From Luteitalea pratensis (lineage in GTDB: Bacteria; Acidobacteriota; Vicinamibacteria; Vicinamibacterales; Vicinamibacteraceae): a DNA stretch of 64,000 nucleotides. The position numbers were made by a program, and so were the translations under genes. Each line of letters starts with the position of its first letter. Position 1 is the first letter of the stretch. The stretch spans positions 2,329,001 to 2,393,000 of the forward strand of contig NZ_CP015136.1 of assembly GCF_001618865.1 (NCBI RefSeq), written 5' to 3'. Below the pieces are notes generated by a model. It searched no databases and had not been told where the DNA came from. It was given only the letters and a program-made list of their open reading frames with translations. Of the stretch, positions 33,544 through 41,589 are shown piece after piece.

Positions 33544-35228
33544 GTGCCGTACCCGACCGTGCTCACGTTGCTCCTGTTCGTCACGCCGCCTGCGGCGTTC
33601 CAGCTTCCGCCCAATTCCACCGCCAATCCCGACGTGGCCGCCACGGTGGCGCAGATTCTCGGTGGCGCCCAGCACCCGGGGCTGACCCATGGGGCCCTCG
33701 AGGACGTGACGCGGGACCTGTGGCCGCTCTACGACGCTGAACCCGATCGCCTGTTCTGGTTCGATCGCGGGGCGCCGTTGCCTTCGGTCGAGGGCGCGGT
33801 GCTGGCCGTCAACAACGTGCAGGAGTTCGGCCTCGCCCCCGCCGATTACGACGCCGCTGCGCTACAGGTCCAGTGGGCCGCACTCAAGGCCGGGCGCGCG
33901 ACGATGGTGGAGCGTGCGCAGTTCGACCTGGCGCTCAGCATCGCCAGTGTGCGGCTGGTGCGCGCGGTGTACGTCGGCCGTGTCGATCCCGCGCGGGTGC
34001 GCTGGAAGTACGACGGGCCACGCAAGACGCTCGACGCCAGCGCGCTGCTGCAGGACTCCCGCGCGGGCCGCGGGCTGGGCGACGTGCTCCGGAGCCTCGA
34101 ACCGACCGTGCCCCATTACGTGCGCGCACGTAATGGGGCACGCTTGCGACCTACCGCACGCTCGCCGCGGCAGGCGAACCCGAGCCGGTGCCGGCACTGC
34201 CGGCCGGCCAGAAGAAGGTCGTTCCCGGGCAGGCGTGGACGGGCGTCCCGCAACTGGTCGCACGTCTCCGTGCCGTGGGCGACCTCGTGGTCGATGTGCA
34301 CGAGACCCACACCCACTACACCGGCGGCATCGTCGAGGCGGTCAAGCGGTTCCAGGTGAGGCACGGACTCGAGGCCGACGGCGTGATCGGCGCTGGCACG
34401 ATCCGGGCGATCAACGTTCCGCTCGCGGGTCGCGTGCGCCAGATCGAGTTGGCGATGGAGCGCATGCGCTGGCTGCCGAAGCTGGGCGAGGGCCAGAACA
34501 TCTTCGTCAACGTTGCCAACTTCAGGCTGTGGGCCAACGACCCGCGCACGCGCGACGAGCCGCTGCGGATGAACGTGGTGGTGGGGCAATCGCTCGATCA
34601 CCAGACGCCGCTGTTCGTCGAACAACTCGAGTACATCGTCTTCCGGCCGTTCTGGAACCCGCCGCGCCGGATCCTGGTGGACGAGATCCTGCCGAAGGCG
34701 CGTCGCGATCCGGGCTACCTCGCGCGCAACCAGTACGAGATCGTGGCCAGCGGGGCCGATACGGCACCGGCCCTCGCGCCGTCGCCCGACAATATCGACA
34801 AGGTGCAGCAGGGGCGTCTCACACTGCGGCAACGGCCGGGGCCCAGCAACTCGCTGGGGCTTGCGAAGTTCATCTTCCCGAACGACGAGGACGTCTACAT
34901 GCACGGCACGCCGTCGCGCGGCGGCTTTGCGAAGGCGAGACGGGATCTGAGCCACGGCTGCGTGCGCCTCGAGGACCCGGCGGCGCTGGCGACCTGGGCC
35001 CTGCGCGACCAGCCGGAGTGGACCCGTGCGCGCATCGACGAGGCGATGAACGGCGACACGCCCGTGCGGGTGACGCTCCGCCGGCCGATGACGGTCGTGC
35101 TCTTCTACGACACGGTCCACGTGAGCCGGCAGGGTGTCGTCTACTTCATGGACGACATCTACGGCCACGACCAACTGCTCGATGCGGCGCTGAAGCAGGG
35201 CTATCCGTATCCGGTCCAGTCCCGGTAG
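33544..35228 (+). pseudogene. L,D-transpeptidase (YcbB type), frameshifted at a perfect palindrome
   Basis: Murein L,D-transpeptidase of about 560 residues if the frame is restored. GTG 33544 opens a signal peptide (PYPTVLTLLLFVTPPAAF), then the YcbB-type N-terminal domain (LYDAEPDRLFWFDRG, NNVQEFGLAPADYDAAAL) up to LEPTVPHYVR. The next frame carries LATYRTLAAAG, a peptidoglycan-binding domain (AVKRFQVRHGLEADGVIG) and the YkuD domain with HGTPSRG and SHGCVRLEDP, whose His and Cys are intact. The change of frame falls in a perfect 34-bp palindrome at 34108-34141, and the downstream frame has a TAA inside it. The enzyme would form 3-3 crosslinks in peptidoglycan. Confidence 0.85.
34108..34141. 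repeat. Perfect 34-bp palindrome inside the L,D-transpeptidase gene
   Basis: The arms GTGCCCCATTACGTGCG and CGCACGTAATGGGGCAC are exact reverse complements with no spacer. It sits precisely where the reading frame changes. Confidence 0.95.
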
Positions 35229-35333
35229 TCTTTGGCCGGGCTCCACCTCCGCCAAGGCTGCGGTGGGACAAGTCGGAGAGCCGGCCCTACCTGAGCCCTC
35301 ATCGCATGGATGGCCGTTCGGCGGGACGGATGG

Positions 35334-35339
35334 TATGGT
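35334..35339 (+). promoter_or_regulatory. Putative -10 box of a leaderless gene
   Basis: TATGGT ends 5 nt before GTG 35345. Confidence 0.35.
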
Positions 35340-35344
35340 GAGGA

Positions 35345-35878
35345 GTGGACCGCCGCCATTTCCTCCGCGCCGTCGCGACAGCTGTGCCCGTCCTGGCGTT
35401 CCCGGGCCTGGCCTCCGGCACGCCCGTGACGGTGGGCCCGCGGGTGTTGACGTTCGCGCACCTGCACACCGCCGAGAAACTCGAGGTGGAGTACATGGAC
35501 GGCGTGCGGTACCTGCCGCAGGCCCTCTCGGCGGTCAACCACCTGTTGCGCGATTTCCGCACCGGTGACGTGCACGACATCGACCCCGCCCTCCTCGACC
35601 TGCTGCACGCGCTGCATGCGTCAACGGGGAGCCGGCGGCCCTTCGAGATTATCTCCGGCTACCGATCGCCACTCACCAACGCGATGCTGCGCAGTCACGG
35701 CGGCGGCGTCGCGTCGGGCAGCCTCCACATGGAGGGAAAAGCGATCGACATCCGCCTCGCCGACGTGCCGCTGGAGTCGCTGCGCGATGCAGCGCTCGAC
35801 CTCCGTCGCGGCGGCGTCGGCTACTACGCGGCATCGAACTTCGTCCACGTCGACACCGGCCGCGTCCGTCGCTGGTAG
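35345..35878 (+). CDS. DUF882/M15-family peptidase (MepK/YcbK-like), exported
   Basis: Exported protein of 177 residues with a twin-arginine-like leader (MDRRHFLRAVATAVPVLAFP). The catalytic domain has the family zinc motifs: ISGYRSPLTNAMLRS, SGSLHMEGKAIDIRLA (His and Asp ligands) and NFVHVDTGRVR (final His). YcbK/MepK of E. coli is a murein endopeptidase that cleaves the L,D-crosslinks made by transpeptidases. It lies 116 bp after the L,D-transpeptidase gene on the same strand, so the pair would make and cut 3-3 crosslinks. Confidence 0.88.
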   Translation: MDRRHFLRAVATAVPVLAFPGLASGTPVTVGPRVLTFAHLHTAEKLEVEYMDGVRYLPQALSAVNHLLRDFRTGDVHDIDPALLDLLHALHASTGSRRPFEIISGYRSPLTNAMLRSHGGGVASGSLHMEGKAIDIRLADVPLESLRDAALDLRRGGVGYYAASNFVHVDTGRVRRW

Positions 35879-35987
35879 CGCGACGGCTCACAAAGAGCCT
35901 CGTAATGCCGGAATGCCGCGAATGCCGGAATGTCGAAGGCCAGCGTCGCGATTCCCGACTCCCGTCTCCCGTGTTCGTCTCCCGGCG

Positions 35988-35993
35988 TACAAT
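35988..35993 (+). promoter_or_regulatory. Putative -10 box
   Basis: TACAAT 41 bases before ATG 36035, which has GGAGGT as ribosome site. No good -35 is seen. Confidence 0.35.
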
Positions 35994-36034
35994 CCCGGCA
36001 CACCGCACGTGAGTTCTGGAAACCGGAGGTCGAC

Positions 36035-36319
36035 ATGTTCGTTGTCCGCGAAACGTTCACCGCAAAACCAGGCCAAGCCAGCGCCCTCGCCAGGCAGTTG
36101 AAGGCGGCCGTCTCCCTCAACCCGGTCGCGAAGACGCGCGTGCTGACCGACTACATCGCCCGGTTCAACACGGTCGTCATCGAAACCGAAGTCGAGGACC
36201 TCGCCGTATTCGACCAGCAGATGGCCGAGTACATGTCGCGTGCCGACATCCGTGCGGCGATGGAAGGCTACGCGGAGCGATACCTCACCGGCACACGCGA
36301 GGTCTACCGCGTCGTCTGA
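36035..36319 (+). CDS. Small dimeric alpha/beta-barrel-like protein
   Basis: Protein of 94 residues, probably cytoplasmic. The layout FVVRETFTAKPGQASALARQ, then VLTDYIARFNTVVIETEVED, then FDQQMAEYM matches the ferredoxin-like dimeric alpha/beta-barrel (NIPSNAP/antibiotic-biosynthesis-monooxygenase-like) pattern. No catalytic residue can be assigned. GGAGGT lies 4 bases before the ATG, one of the strongest ribosome sites in the window. Confidence 0.65.
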   Translation: MFVVRETFTAKPGQASALARQLKAAVSLNPVAKTRVLTDYIARFNTVVIETEVEDLAVFDQQMAEYMSRADIRAAMEGYAERYLTGTREVYRVV

Positions 36320-36404
36320 CTGGCGGCACGCGGAGATGGAACGCGACGTGATGGCGAGTGTGTGGCACATGCCGTCGATCAGGGGCGACGGCTACACGAG
36401 AGGA

Positions 36405-37433
36405 ATGCCGCCATCGACCGGCGTCGGTCGCGGCGCGTGTCTCGCCGCCCGTCGCTGGGGCGTGACGCTGATGCTGGCGTTGCTGGCCATGGCTGGGTGC
36501 GGCGGCCGCGATGCGAGGAACGCGTCCGCGATCACCATCGGATTCGTGCCCAAGGGATCCACACACGAGCATTGGAAACGCGTGCGGATTGGAGCGGAGA
36601 AAGCGGCTGCCGAATTCTCCGCTGCGGGAACGCCCGTCAGCGTGATCTGGAAAGCCCCGATGCGTGAGGACGACCGCGAGCAGCAACTCCAGGTCGTCGA
36701 AGGCTTCACGAGCCAGGGCGTCTCCGGCATCGTGCTCGCGCCGCTCGACAGCAGCGCGCTGCGGCGTCCCGTCGAGGAGGCCGCACGGGTGGGCATTCCC
36801 ACGGTGATCTTCGACTCTGCCCTCGCCCCTCCCAATCGGATCGTCAGCTACGTCAGCACCGACAACGGCAAGGGCGGACACCTCGCCGGCCGCCGCATGG
36901 GCGAACTGCTGAAGGGCACAGGCACGGTGCTGATGCTTCGCTACCAGGAGGGATCGGCCGCGACCGAGGAACGCGAACAGGGTTTTCTCGACCAACTGCA
37001 CAGTGCCTACCCGGGCATCACCGTCATCTCGTCGGACCAGTACGCCGGTCCGACGCGCGACACCGCCAAGCGTGCGTCGGAGAACCTGCTCAATCGCTTT
37101 GCCTCGAAGATCGACGGCATTTTCACGTCCAACGAATCGGCGACGGGGGGCATGTTGCTCGCCCTGCAGGACATCGGCAGGGCCGGGCACGTGGCGTTTG
37201 TCGGCTTCGACTTCAGTTCGAGTTTCCTCGAGCCATTGGCCAGGGGCGAGATCAACGGCTTCATCGCGCAGCATCCCGTCAACATGGGATACCTCAGCGT
37301 CAAGACGATGGTGGAGCACCTGCAGGGGAAGGCGGTGCCGGCCGTCGTCGACACCGGCGTCATCCTGGTCACCGCCGACAACGTCGCCGAGGCGTCGGTG
37401 CAGGCCGTGATCAACCCGCCGGACGCGCGCTAG
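36405..37433 (+). CDS. Sugar-binding lipoprotein, orphan (RbsB/LacI-like fold)
   Basis: Substrate-binding protein of about 342 residues anchored as a lipoprotein: lipobox LAMAGC after LMLAL. The periplasmic-binding fold shows in ITIGFVPKGSTHEHWKRV, GVSGIVLAPLDSSALRRPV, GIPTVIFDSAL, IFTSNESATGGML and HVAFVGFDFSSS. No permease or ATPase gene is nearby, so it must share a transporter or act in sensing. The start is uncertain: ATG 36405 fits the lipoprotein signal, and ATG 36336 and 36351 are in frame. The stop shares CTAG with the convergent methyltransferase gene. Confidence 0.82.
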   Translation: MPPSTGVGRGACLAARRWGVTLMLALLAMAGCGGRDARNASAITIGFVPKGSTHEHWKRVRIGAEKAAAEFSAAGTPVSVIWKAPMREDDREQQLQVVEGFTSQGVSGIVLAPLDSSALRRPVEEAARVGIPTVIFDSALAPPNRIVSYVSTDNGKGGHLAGRRMGELLKGTGTVLMLRYQEGSAATEEREQGFLDQLHSAYPGITVISSDQYAGPTRDTAKRASENLLNRFASKIDGIFTSNESATGGMLLALQDIGRAGHVAFVGFDFSSSFLEPLARGEINGFIAQHPVNMGYLSVKTMVEHLQGKAVPAVVDTGVILVTADNVAEASVQAVINPPDAR

Positions 37434-38215
37434 ATCCGCCGCACGCGGACATGCAGGAAGAACGCGACGACCTGGGCGTCCTGGAGCCTTGGATACGCGC
37501 GCACAGCCTCATCGTCGGGGCGGGGTTCCTCGATGCGTTCAATCGCGAACCCGGCGTCGATGAACATGTTGATCCACTCGCCGAGCGGCCGCGTGAAGCG
37601 GGGGATGCGGAAGCGACGTACCGTCGTCTTCACTTCCGGAGGCGCGGCCGAGAACGTCCACTCGGTGACCGTGCCGTCGAGGCGATTGAAGTAGTCGCCG
37701 ACCTCCAGGGCATAGGTCCTGCCGTCGGGGCCGCGCAGGTTGCGGCGATGCGGGGTGGCAAAGCAGGGATGCTCGATGGATGCCTGCAGGAAGCCGCCCG
37801 GCCGGAGGACACGGCGCATCTCCGACAGGACCCGCTCGAGTCCCGGCATGTCCATCAGGCTCATGAACGCCGTGACGAAATCGAATGAGCCGTCGGCGTA
37901 CGGCACGTGCGCCGCGCTCGCGCCGACATAGCCGATACCACGCGGGTCGAGCCGCTCGGCGTCGACGGCATGTCGCAGGAAGCCGCGCGAGAGGTCGATG
38001 CCGGTCATCCGCGCACCGCGCGCCGCAAGCTGCCGCGTGTTGTAGCCCTCGCCGCACCCCACGTCGAGACCCTCGCGCCCCCTGACGTCCGGGAGCATCG
38101 CGAGGAACGCCGGCGTATTCAACCCATCGCGATACTCGTCATACCCCGCGCGCGACAGCGTCGTCCACGCCTCGGCGTTGTCGTCCCAGTAGCGCGCGGC
38201 TTCGGCGTCGTCCAT
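37430..38215 (-). CDS. Class I SAM-dependent methyltransferase
   Basis: Methyltransferase of 261 residues. The SAM-binding motif I is GLDVGCGEGYNTRQLA, motif II region GARMTGIDLS, then VPYADGSFDFVTAFMSLMDM and the post-motif MRRVLRPGGFLQASIEHPC. The substrate is unknown. It is convergent with the sugar-binding lipoprotein gene with no gap. Confidence 0.87.
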   Translation of the reverse strand: MDDAEAARYWDDNAEAWTTLSRAGYDEYRDGLNTPAFLAMLPDVRGREGLDVGCGEGYNTRQLAARGARMTGIDLSRGFLRHAVDAERLDPRGIGYVGASAAHVPYADGSFDFVTAFMSLMDMPGLERVLSEMRRVLRPGGFLQASIEHPCFATPHRRNLRGPDGRTYALEVGDYFNRLDGTVTEWTFSAAPPEVKTTVRRFRIPRFTRPLGEWINMFIDAGFAIERIEEPRPDDEAVRAYPRLQDAQVVAFFLHVRVRRI

Positions 38216-38300
38216 CGGCTCGGTCTCTTGCCGGTACGATCCCGGCGGGACGAGGATACTCGGAGGAGGCCCGGCCGCGGCGGGATGGCGAGATGAGGTC

Positions 38301-38323
38301 GTAGGCGTGGACCTTTGTCGACC
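38301..38323 (+). repeat. REP-like element, degenerate
   Basis: GTAG followed by GCGTGGACCTTTGTCGACC, an imperfect stem. The interval 38216-38528 contains this, the element at 38406 and no gene. Confidence 0.4.
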
Positions 38324-38405
38324 GATAGCAGCGTCGGGCCGCGTTCGGAGAACGGGCCCTACCGCAACCGGCTACCGCCAACGGATCGGACCGCCTGCAG
38401 CAGTG

Positions 38406-38432
38406 GTAGGGCCGGCTCTCTGAGCCCGGCCC
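38406..38432 (+). repeat. REP-like hairpin with GTAG head
   Basis: GTAG then GGCCGGCTCTCTGAGCCCGGCCC; near copy of the element at 9725. Confidence 0.65.
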
Positions 38433-38528
38433 ATTCGTCCGCTGATCGCCGGACGTTCATGACCCCGATTCGACGAGGACGCCAGCCGTCTGAGCCGAAC
38501 GGTGTAGTACGATCCGGAATTCGGTCGG

Positions 38529-38605
38529 CGGGGCGTAGCTCAGCCTGGTAGAGCGCTCGCTTTGGGAGCGAGAAGTCGCAGGTTCGAATCCTGTCGCCCC
38601 GACCA
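38529..38605 (+). tRNA. tRNA-Pro (anticodon TGG)
   Basis: Complete 77-nt tRNA with encoded CCA. Acceptor stem CGGGGCG pairs with CGCCCCG; D-arm GTAGCTCAGCCTGGTAGAGC; anticodon arm CTCGC-TTTGGGA-GCGAG with anticodon TGG; T-arm GCAGGTTCGAATCCTGT. Two partial copies of its 3' end follow in tandem. Confidence 0.95.
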
Positions 38606-38796
38606 TCCTCGCCCTGCTCGTCCGGTCGGAGTGTCAGCCTTCAGGCCCACGGCCCCGCCTTCGGCTCGCCGTCGGGCTCGAATCCTCCTCTCGCCCCGAC
38701 CATCCTCGCCCTGCTCGTCCGGTCGGAGTGTCAGCCTTCAGGCCCACGGCTCCGCCTTCGGCTCGCCGTCCGGCTCGAATCCTGTCGCCCCGACCA
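38582..38796 (+). repeat. Tandem repeats carrying the tRNA-Pro 3' end
   Basis: The tRNA 3' end (TCGAATCCT...TCGCCCCGACCA) plus about 70 bases of flank recurs. TCGCCCCGACCA ends at 38605, 38702 and 38796, so spacing is 97 and 94 bp. In both extra copies the T-arm reads GGCTCGAATCCT in place of GGTTCGAATCCT. The flank (TCCTCGCCCTGCTCGTCCGG...) is identical for over 40 bases between the first two copies. Confidence 0.92.
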
Positions 38797-38859
38797 CTCC
38801 TCGCGTGGCTCGTGTGGTCGTCACACGGGCCGCAGGGTTTCCGCGTACATCGCCGCTGG

Positions 38860-38865
38860 TAAGCT
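38860..38865 (+). promoter_or_regulatory. Putative -10 box of a leaderless gene
   Basis: TAAGCT ends 6 nt before GTG 38872; weak TTTCCG lies 16 bp upstream. Confidence 0.4.
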
Positions 38866-38871
38866 CTGCGC

Positions 38872-41589
38872 GTGACCGGTCGCCTGCGCCGCCTCCTCCC
38901 ACCGGCCCTCGTCATCGTCCTCGCCGGCCTCGGGCTGTGGCTGGTCGTGTCGCCCGCCGGCGTGACACGACCGACGATCCTCGAGCCGCCTGGACGCAAC
39001 CAGCAGGCCTCGATCACCGGCACCGAAGCCACGCTCGTGAACGGGCGCCGCGTCACTCCCGCCGGCACCGTGCTGCGGACCCAGTCCTACAACTGGGGCC
39101 TCGCCATCAGCCCGGATCAGTCGCGCGCCGCGCTGCTGCGTGCCGACTCGATCGAGGTCGTCGACCTGTTGCCGCCGCATGACATCCGGCGCTACCCGCC
39201 GCGTGGCACGAAGGTCCCCGCGTTGGGCACCGGTACCTACATGGGGATCGCCTTCGCGCCCGACGGCAAGTCGATCTTCTACGGCAATGCCAACGAAGGG
39301 CAGATCCTGCGGCTCGATCTCGCGAGCGGCGAGATCGTCGCCACCATCGACATCGACGACGGCGGCATCGAGGACAGCTTCGTCGGCGACTTCGTCCTCA
39401 CGCGCGACGGCCGCACGCTCGTTGCCGTTGACCAGTTCAACTTCCGGTTGGTCACCGTGGACGTGGCGAGCGGCCAGGTGCGCCAGTCGGTCCGGGTCGG
39501 CAGGCATCCCTTCGCGGTGGCCCTCTCGCCTGACGAACGCACGGCGTGGGTCTCCAACGTCGGCATGTTCGAGTACCCGCTGATCCCTGGCGTCACGCCG
39601 GACAACCGTGCCACCGCCGGCATCACGTTTCCGGCGTACGGCGTTCCATCGGCGGAGGCAGAGCAGGGCACCGTCGCCGAGGGGCAGTCGATCCCCGGGC
39701 TGGGTCCGTTGAATCACCCCGACGCGATGTCGGTGTTCAAGGTGGACCTCGCCAGCGGCCAGGTGACGCAGAAGATCCACACCGGGTACCTCGTCGGCGC
39801 CGACCGCGACGACATCAGGACCGTCGGCGGCGCGAGTCCTGGCGCACTGGCGGTCGCGCGCGACCGCGTCTACGTGTCCAACGCCACCAACGACACGATC
39901 ACCGTCCTCGACGCGGGTACCGGAAAGCGCCTGGCCGACATCGCGCTGAACGTGCCGGGCCTCGAGACGCTGCGTGGCGTGCTCCCGTTCTCGGTCGTCC
40001 TGTCGCCAGACCAGTCACGCCTCTACGTCGCATGTGCCGGGTTGAACGCCGTGGCGGTGATCGACGTCCATACGCGCGCGATCGAGGGGTATGTCCCGGC
40101 CGGCTGGTTCGCGGCCCTCGTCGCGGTGTCGGTCGACGGCCAGCGACTCTACGTGTCGAGCGCCAAGGGCCTTGGCTCCGGGCGCAACGCGGGCCCGGGG
40201 TTCGACGACCCGGGCCGCGGCCTGCATCCCGGCGACATCATGCAGGGCACCCTGCAGATCGTCGAGACTCCGCGCGGCACGACGCTGTCCGACGGCACCC
40301 GTCAGGTGATCGACAACACCTACGCGGCGCGCGAGGTGCCGCCGTTGCTGGCGCGGACGTTGCCGTACGCGAACTCGCGGTTCGAGGGCCCGATCAAGCA
40401 CATCGTGTTCGTGGTCAAGGAGAACCGCACCTACGACCAGGTCTTCGGCCAGCGACGCGACGCGCGCGGCAATCCATCGGGGGCCACGCTCGGGCTCGGC
40501 GTGCGCGTGGCGAGCAAGGACGGCCGCCGTGTCCTGCCCCGCGTCGACGTGACGCCGAATCATCACGCCCTCGCCGATCGCTTCGCCATCAGCGACAACT
40601 TCTACTGCGATGCAGACCAGTCCAACACCGGGCACCGCTGGGTGGTCGGTGTGTATCCCAACGAGTGGGTCGAGGTGAATGCACGGTCACGCATCGAGGC
40701 GCGCCCGTTCGGACCGGCTCCCGGGCGTCGCAACGTCAACGGCTCCAGTGCCGTCGTCAATCCCGAGGACTACAACGAGGCCGGCGCGCTCTGGGAGCAC
40801 CTCGCCCGGCATGGCGTCCCGTTCTTCAACTTCGGGTTCGGAGCCGAGATGCCGCAGTCGATCGAAGCGCAGATGCACAAGGAGACCGGCATCCGGATGA
40901 CGGTGAGCTTCCCGCTGCCCAAGCCCCTCTTCGATCGCTCCTCGCGGAAATACCCGACGTTCAACATGGCAATCCCGGACCAGTACCGGATGGACATGTT
41001 CGAAGAAGAGCTTCGCACCCGCTGGGAGAGCGGGGTCGAGTCCTTCCCCTCACTTGTCACCATCGTCTTACCAAACGATCACATGACGTCGGAGCACCCC
41101 GAGGATGGGTATCCCTTCCGCGAGTCGTACGTCGCCGACAACGACCTGGCGCTGGGCCGGCTGGTGGAGCGCCTGTCGCATTCGCGGTGGTGGGACGACA
41201 TGCTGATCATCGTCACCGAGGACGATCCGCAGGGAGGCACCGACAGCGTCGACGCGCATCGGTCGCTGCTGATGCTCATCAGCCCGTGGGTCAAGCGCGG
41301 CTACGTGTCGCCGGTGCTCGCCAGTTTTGGATCGCTGATGCGGCTGCAGTTCACGCTGCTCGGCCTGCCGCCGCTGAACCAGTTCGACGGCGCCGCCACG
41401 CTGATCGACGACGTCTTCAGCGATTCGCCGGACATCACGCCGTACGACGCGCGTCCGTCCGACCTGCGCCTGTTCGACCCGCAGCTCGCGTTCAAGCCGT
41501 TCGCCCGTCGCTTCAACTGGCGCGGGCTCGCGACCTCACGGGCGATGGACGATCCCGACGACATGCGGCGCGACCTGGACGACGACTAG
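38872..41589 (+). CDS. YncE-like propeller fused to a phosphoesterase (PF04185 type)
   Basis: Protein of 905 residues with one N-terminal membrane segment (LVIVLAGLGLWLVVSP). Residues about 55-490 form a seven-bladed YncE-like propeller (YMGIAFAPDGKSIFYGNANE, HPFAVALSPDERTAWVSNVG, PFSVVLSPDQSRLYVACAGL). From about 505 it is an alkaline-phosphatase-superfamily phosphoesterase with IKHIVFVVKENRTYDQVFG, NHHALADRFAISDNFYCDAD and TEDDPQGGTDSVDAHRS as metal/active-site segments. PF04185 members include phospholipase C and acid phosphatase. It probably acts in the periplasm. The start is GTG 38872; its stop shares CTAG with the next gene. Confidence 0.87.
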   Translation: MTGRLRRLLPPALVIVLAGLGLWLVVSPAGVTRPTILEPPGRNQQASITGTEATLVNGRRVTPAGTVLRTQSYNWGLAISPDQSRAALLRADSIEVVDLLPPHDIRRYPPRGTKVPALGTGTYMGIAFAPDGKSIFYGNANEGQILRLDLASGEIVATIDIDDGGIEDSFVGDFVLTRDGRTLVAVDQFNFRLVTVDVASGQVRQSVRVGRHPFAVALSPDERTAWVSNVGMFEYPLIPGVTPDNRATAGITFPAYGVPSAEAEQGTVAEGQSIPGLGPLNHPDAMSVFKVDLASGQVTQKIHTGYLVGADRDDIRTVGGASPGALAVARDRVYVSNATNDTITVLDAGTGKRLADIALNVPGLETLRGVLPFSVVLSPDQSRLYVACAGLNAVAVIDVHTRAIEGYVPAGWFAALVAVSVDGQRLYVSSAKGLGSGRNAGPGFDDPGRGLHPGDIMQGTLQIVETPRGTTLSDGTRQVIDNTYAAREVPPLLARTLPYANSRFEGPIKHIVFVVKENRTYDQVFGQRRDARGNPSGATLGLGVRVASKDGRRVLPRVDVTPNHHALADRFAISDNFYCDADQSNTGHRWVVGVYPNEWVEVNARSRIEARPFGPAPGRRNVNGSSAVVNPEDYNEAGALWEHLARHGVPFFNFGFGAEMPQSIEAQMHKETGIRMTVSFPLPKPLFDRSSRKYPTFNMAIPDQYRMDMFEEELRTRWESGVESFPSLVTIVLPNDHMTSEHPEDGYPFRESYVADNDLALGRLVERLSHSRWWDDMLIIVTEDDPQGGTDSVDAHRSLLMLISPWVKRGYVSPVLASFGSLMRLQFTLLGLPPLNQFDGAATLIDDVFSDSPDITPYDARPSDLRLFDPQLAFKPFARRFNWRGLATSRAMDDPDDMRRDLDDD

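Noticed and set aside
38582-38796. Two additional complete tRNA genes after tRNA-Pro.
   Set aside because: Only the T-arm and acceptor 3' half are repeated; there is no 5' half, D-arm or anticodon arm.
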